This document shows positions 5,033-6,068 of a stretch of DNA of 6,068 nucleotides, piece by piece (position 1 is the first letter of the stretch; each line of letters opens with the position of its first letter). The DNA comes from Thermoanaerobaculia bacterium (GTDB lineage Bacteria; Acidobacteriota; Thermoanaerobaculia; Multivoradales; JAHEKO01): NCBI GenBank assembly GCA_029287645.1, contig JARFQS010000408.1, positions 1 through 6,068 on the forward strand, in the 5' to 3' direction. A program made the position numbers and the translations under genes. A model generated the notes under the pieces. It ran no database searches. It saw only the letters and a program-made list of their open reading frames with translations, and was not told where the DNA came from.

Positions 5033-6068
5033 ATGGCGAACCCAACGCGGGGCAGTGAACAGGCCGAGTGTCGAGTCGGTCTGGCTCTGGCAGGAGGCGG
5101 ACCCGCTGGGGCGATCTATGAGCTCGGGGCCCTGCGGGCTCTCGAGGAAGCGGTCGATGAGCTGGACCTGAACAACCTTTGCGTCTACGTAGGGGTCAGT
5201 GCTGGTGCCTTCATCTCCGCCAACATCGCCAACCACCTGACCACGACCCAAATGTGTCGGGCGGTGCTCAAGTACCAGCCCGGTGACAATCCGTTCGTAC
5301 CGGAGACCTTTCTGACGCCGGCCATGAATGAGTGGTTGCGCCGTGGAGCTTCGGTACCCAGGCTATTCGTCGAATCCCTCTGGAAGTACGCCCGCAACCC
5401 CAGAGATCTGACCGTGGTCGAGTCTCTGATGCACCTCTCGAGGGCCCTACCGGTAGGCCTCTTCGACAATCAGCCGGTTGCAGACTATATGGAGCGAATC
5501 CTCCAGCATCCTGGGCGTACCAATAATTTTGGTGAGCTCGACAAAAAGCTCATTCTTGTAGCGGCGGATCTGGATTCCGGCCAGTCCGTACGATTCGGTG
5601 AGGCGCCAGTCGATAAGGTCCCGATTTCGCTGGCAGTCCAGGCCAGCACGGCGCTCCCCGGCCTCTACCCGCCGGTGGAAATCGAGGGCCGCCACTATGT
5701 GGATGGTGTGCTGCTCAAGACCATGCACGCGTCGGTGGCTCTGGACGCAGGAGCCCGATTGCTCTTCTGCTTGAACCCCATTGTCCCAGTGGACACGGCT
5801 CAGGCGGTGAGCGAGGGCGTGATGAAGCGGGGCAAGCTCATCCATCGCGGCCTGCCGACAGTACTCTCACAGGCGCTACGCACGGTCATTCGATCGCGAC
5901 TCGGGGCTGGCTTCGAAAGCTACCAGGAGAAGTACCCAGAGGCGGACGTTTTCCTCTTCGAGCCCCCCTCCGACGACTACCGGATGTTCTTCACCAACGT
6001 CTTCGCCTTCTCGTCACGCGTGCTCATACTCGATCACGCCTACCGGGCCATGCGACGTCAGCTACTGG
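5033..6068 (+). CDS. Patatin-like lipid hydrolase (3' end outside window)
   Basis: A serine hydrolase of the patatin/phospholipase A2 fold; 345 codons are visible and the frame stays open to the window edge. Translated from the sequence, the oxyanion loop is GGGPAGAIYELG (21-32), the nucleophile elbow is GVSAG with Ser56, and the dyad aspartate is Asp224 in VDGV. The third position of the usual DG[GA] is valine. There is no signal peptide or membrane segment at the N-terminus, so it is probably cytosolic. The ATG lies 15 bp after the phasin stop with GGAG 5 nt upstream, so it is most likely co-transcribed with phaR and phasin. This context suggests work on granule-surface phospholipid or on PHA itself, but ordinary phospholipase or acyl-hydrolase activity is equally possible. 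Confidence 0.9.
   Translation, partial: MANPTRGSEQAECRVGLALAGGGPAGAIYELGALRALEEAVDELDLNNLCVYVGVSAGAFISANIANHLTTTQMCRAVLKYQPGDNPFVPETFLTPAMNEWLRRGASVPRLFVESLWKYARNPRDLTVVESLMHLSRALPVGLFDNQPVADYMERILQHPGRTNNFGELDKKLILVAADLDSGQSVRFGEAPVDKVPISLAVQASTALPGLYPPVEIEGRHYVDGVLLKTMHASVALDAGARLLFCLNPIVPVDTAQAVSEGVMKRGKLIHRGLPTVLSQALRTVIRSRLGAGFESYQEKYPEADVFLFEPPSDDYRMFFTNVFAFSSRVLILDHAYRAMRRQLL

Noticed and set aside
3917..5251. 444-codon open frame on the minus strand across phaR, phasin and patatin
   Set aside because: It is antisense to three genes with clear family motifs and shows no domain I recognise. Long antisense frames are common opposite GC-rich coding DNA.

Overview
This 6.07 kb window is GC-rich bacterial DNA with compact, mostly co-oriented genes. 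The set of genes (a split ArsA/Get3-like ATPase pair, a PhaR-type regulator, a PhaF/PhaI-type phasin and a cytosolic patatin) fits a proteobacterium in the broad sense. I lean towards a deltaproteobacterial or Myxococcota-like lineage, but this is inferred from gene style and no marker gene settles it. No rRNA, tRNA, CRISPR array, transposase or phage gene is visible.

Left part (1-1726): two genes read leftwards. A class B J-domain co-chaperone of the CbpA/DnaJ type (225-1196, TTG start) is preceded on the same strand by a seven-iron ferredoxin (1475-1726). The ferredoxin has its own good sigma70-type promoter, a strong Shine-Dalgarno sequence and an intrinsic terminator, so the two are probably separate transcription units. 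The spacer between them (1197-1474) holds a 16-bp repeat present twice and a bulged palindrome near the dnaJ-like gene. The left edge (1-224) has no gene, is AT-rich in its middle, and carries a cluster of short inverted and direct repeats, one of which recurs in front of the J-protein gene.

Middle part (1870-3821): divergent from the ferredoxin are two overlapping rightward genes for ArsA/Get3-family ATPases. The first has the full deviant P-loop GKGGVGKS. The second has GAGGVGKT and lacks the signature lysine, so a heterodimer of the two would have two unequal ATP sites.

Right part (3822-6068): a polyhydroxyalkanoate (PHA) granule operon. A near-consensus promoter (TTGACG, 17 bp, TATAAA) has an 11-bp palindrome filling most of its spacer, and a second copy lies 30 bp upstream. 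This is a convincing candidate operator for the first gene, a PhaR-type regulator. It is followed by a phasin with the same kind of lysine/alanine tail and by a patatin-family lipid hydrolase that runs off the window. The likely logic is that PhaR senses free PHA, releases the promoter when polymer accumulates, and so co-induces granule coat protein and a granule- or lipid-active hydrolase.

The most interesting points are the duplicated operator around the phaR promoter, the asymmetric ArsA pair next to a PHA operon, and the near-identical basic tails of PhaR and phasin.
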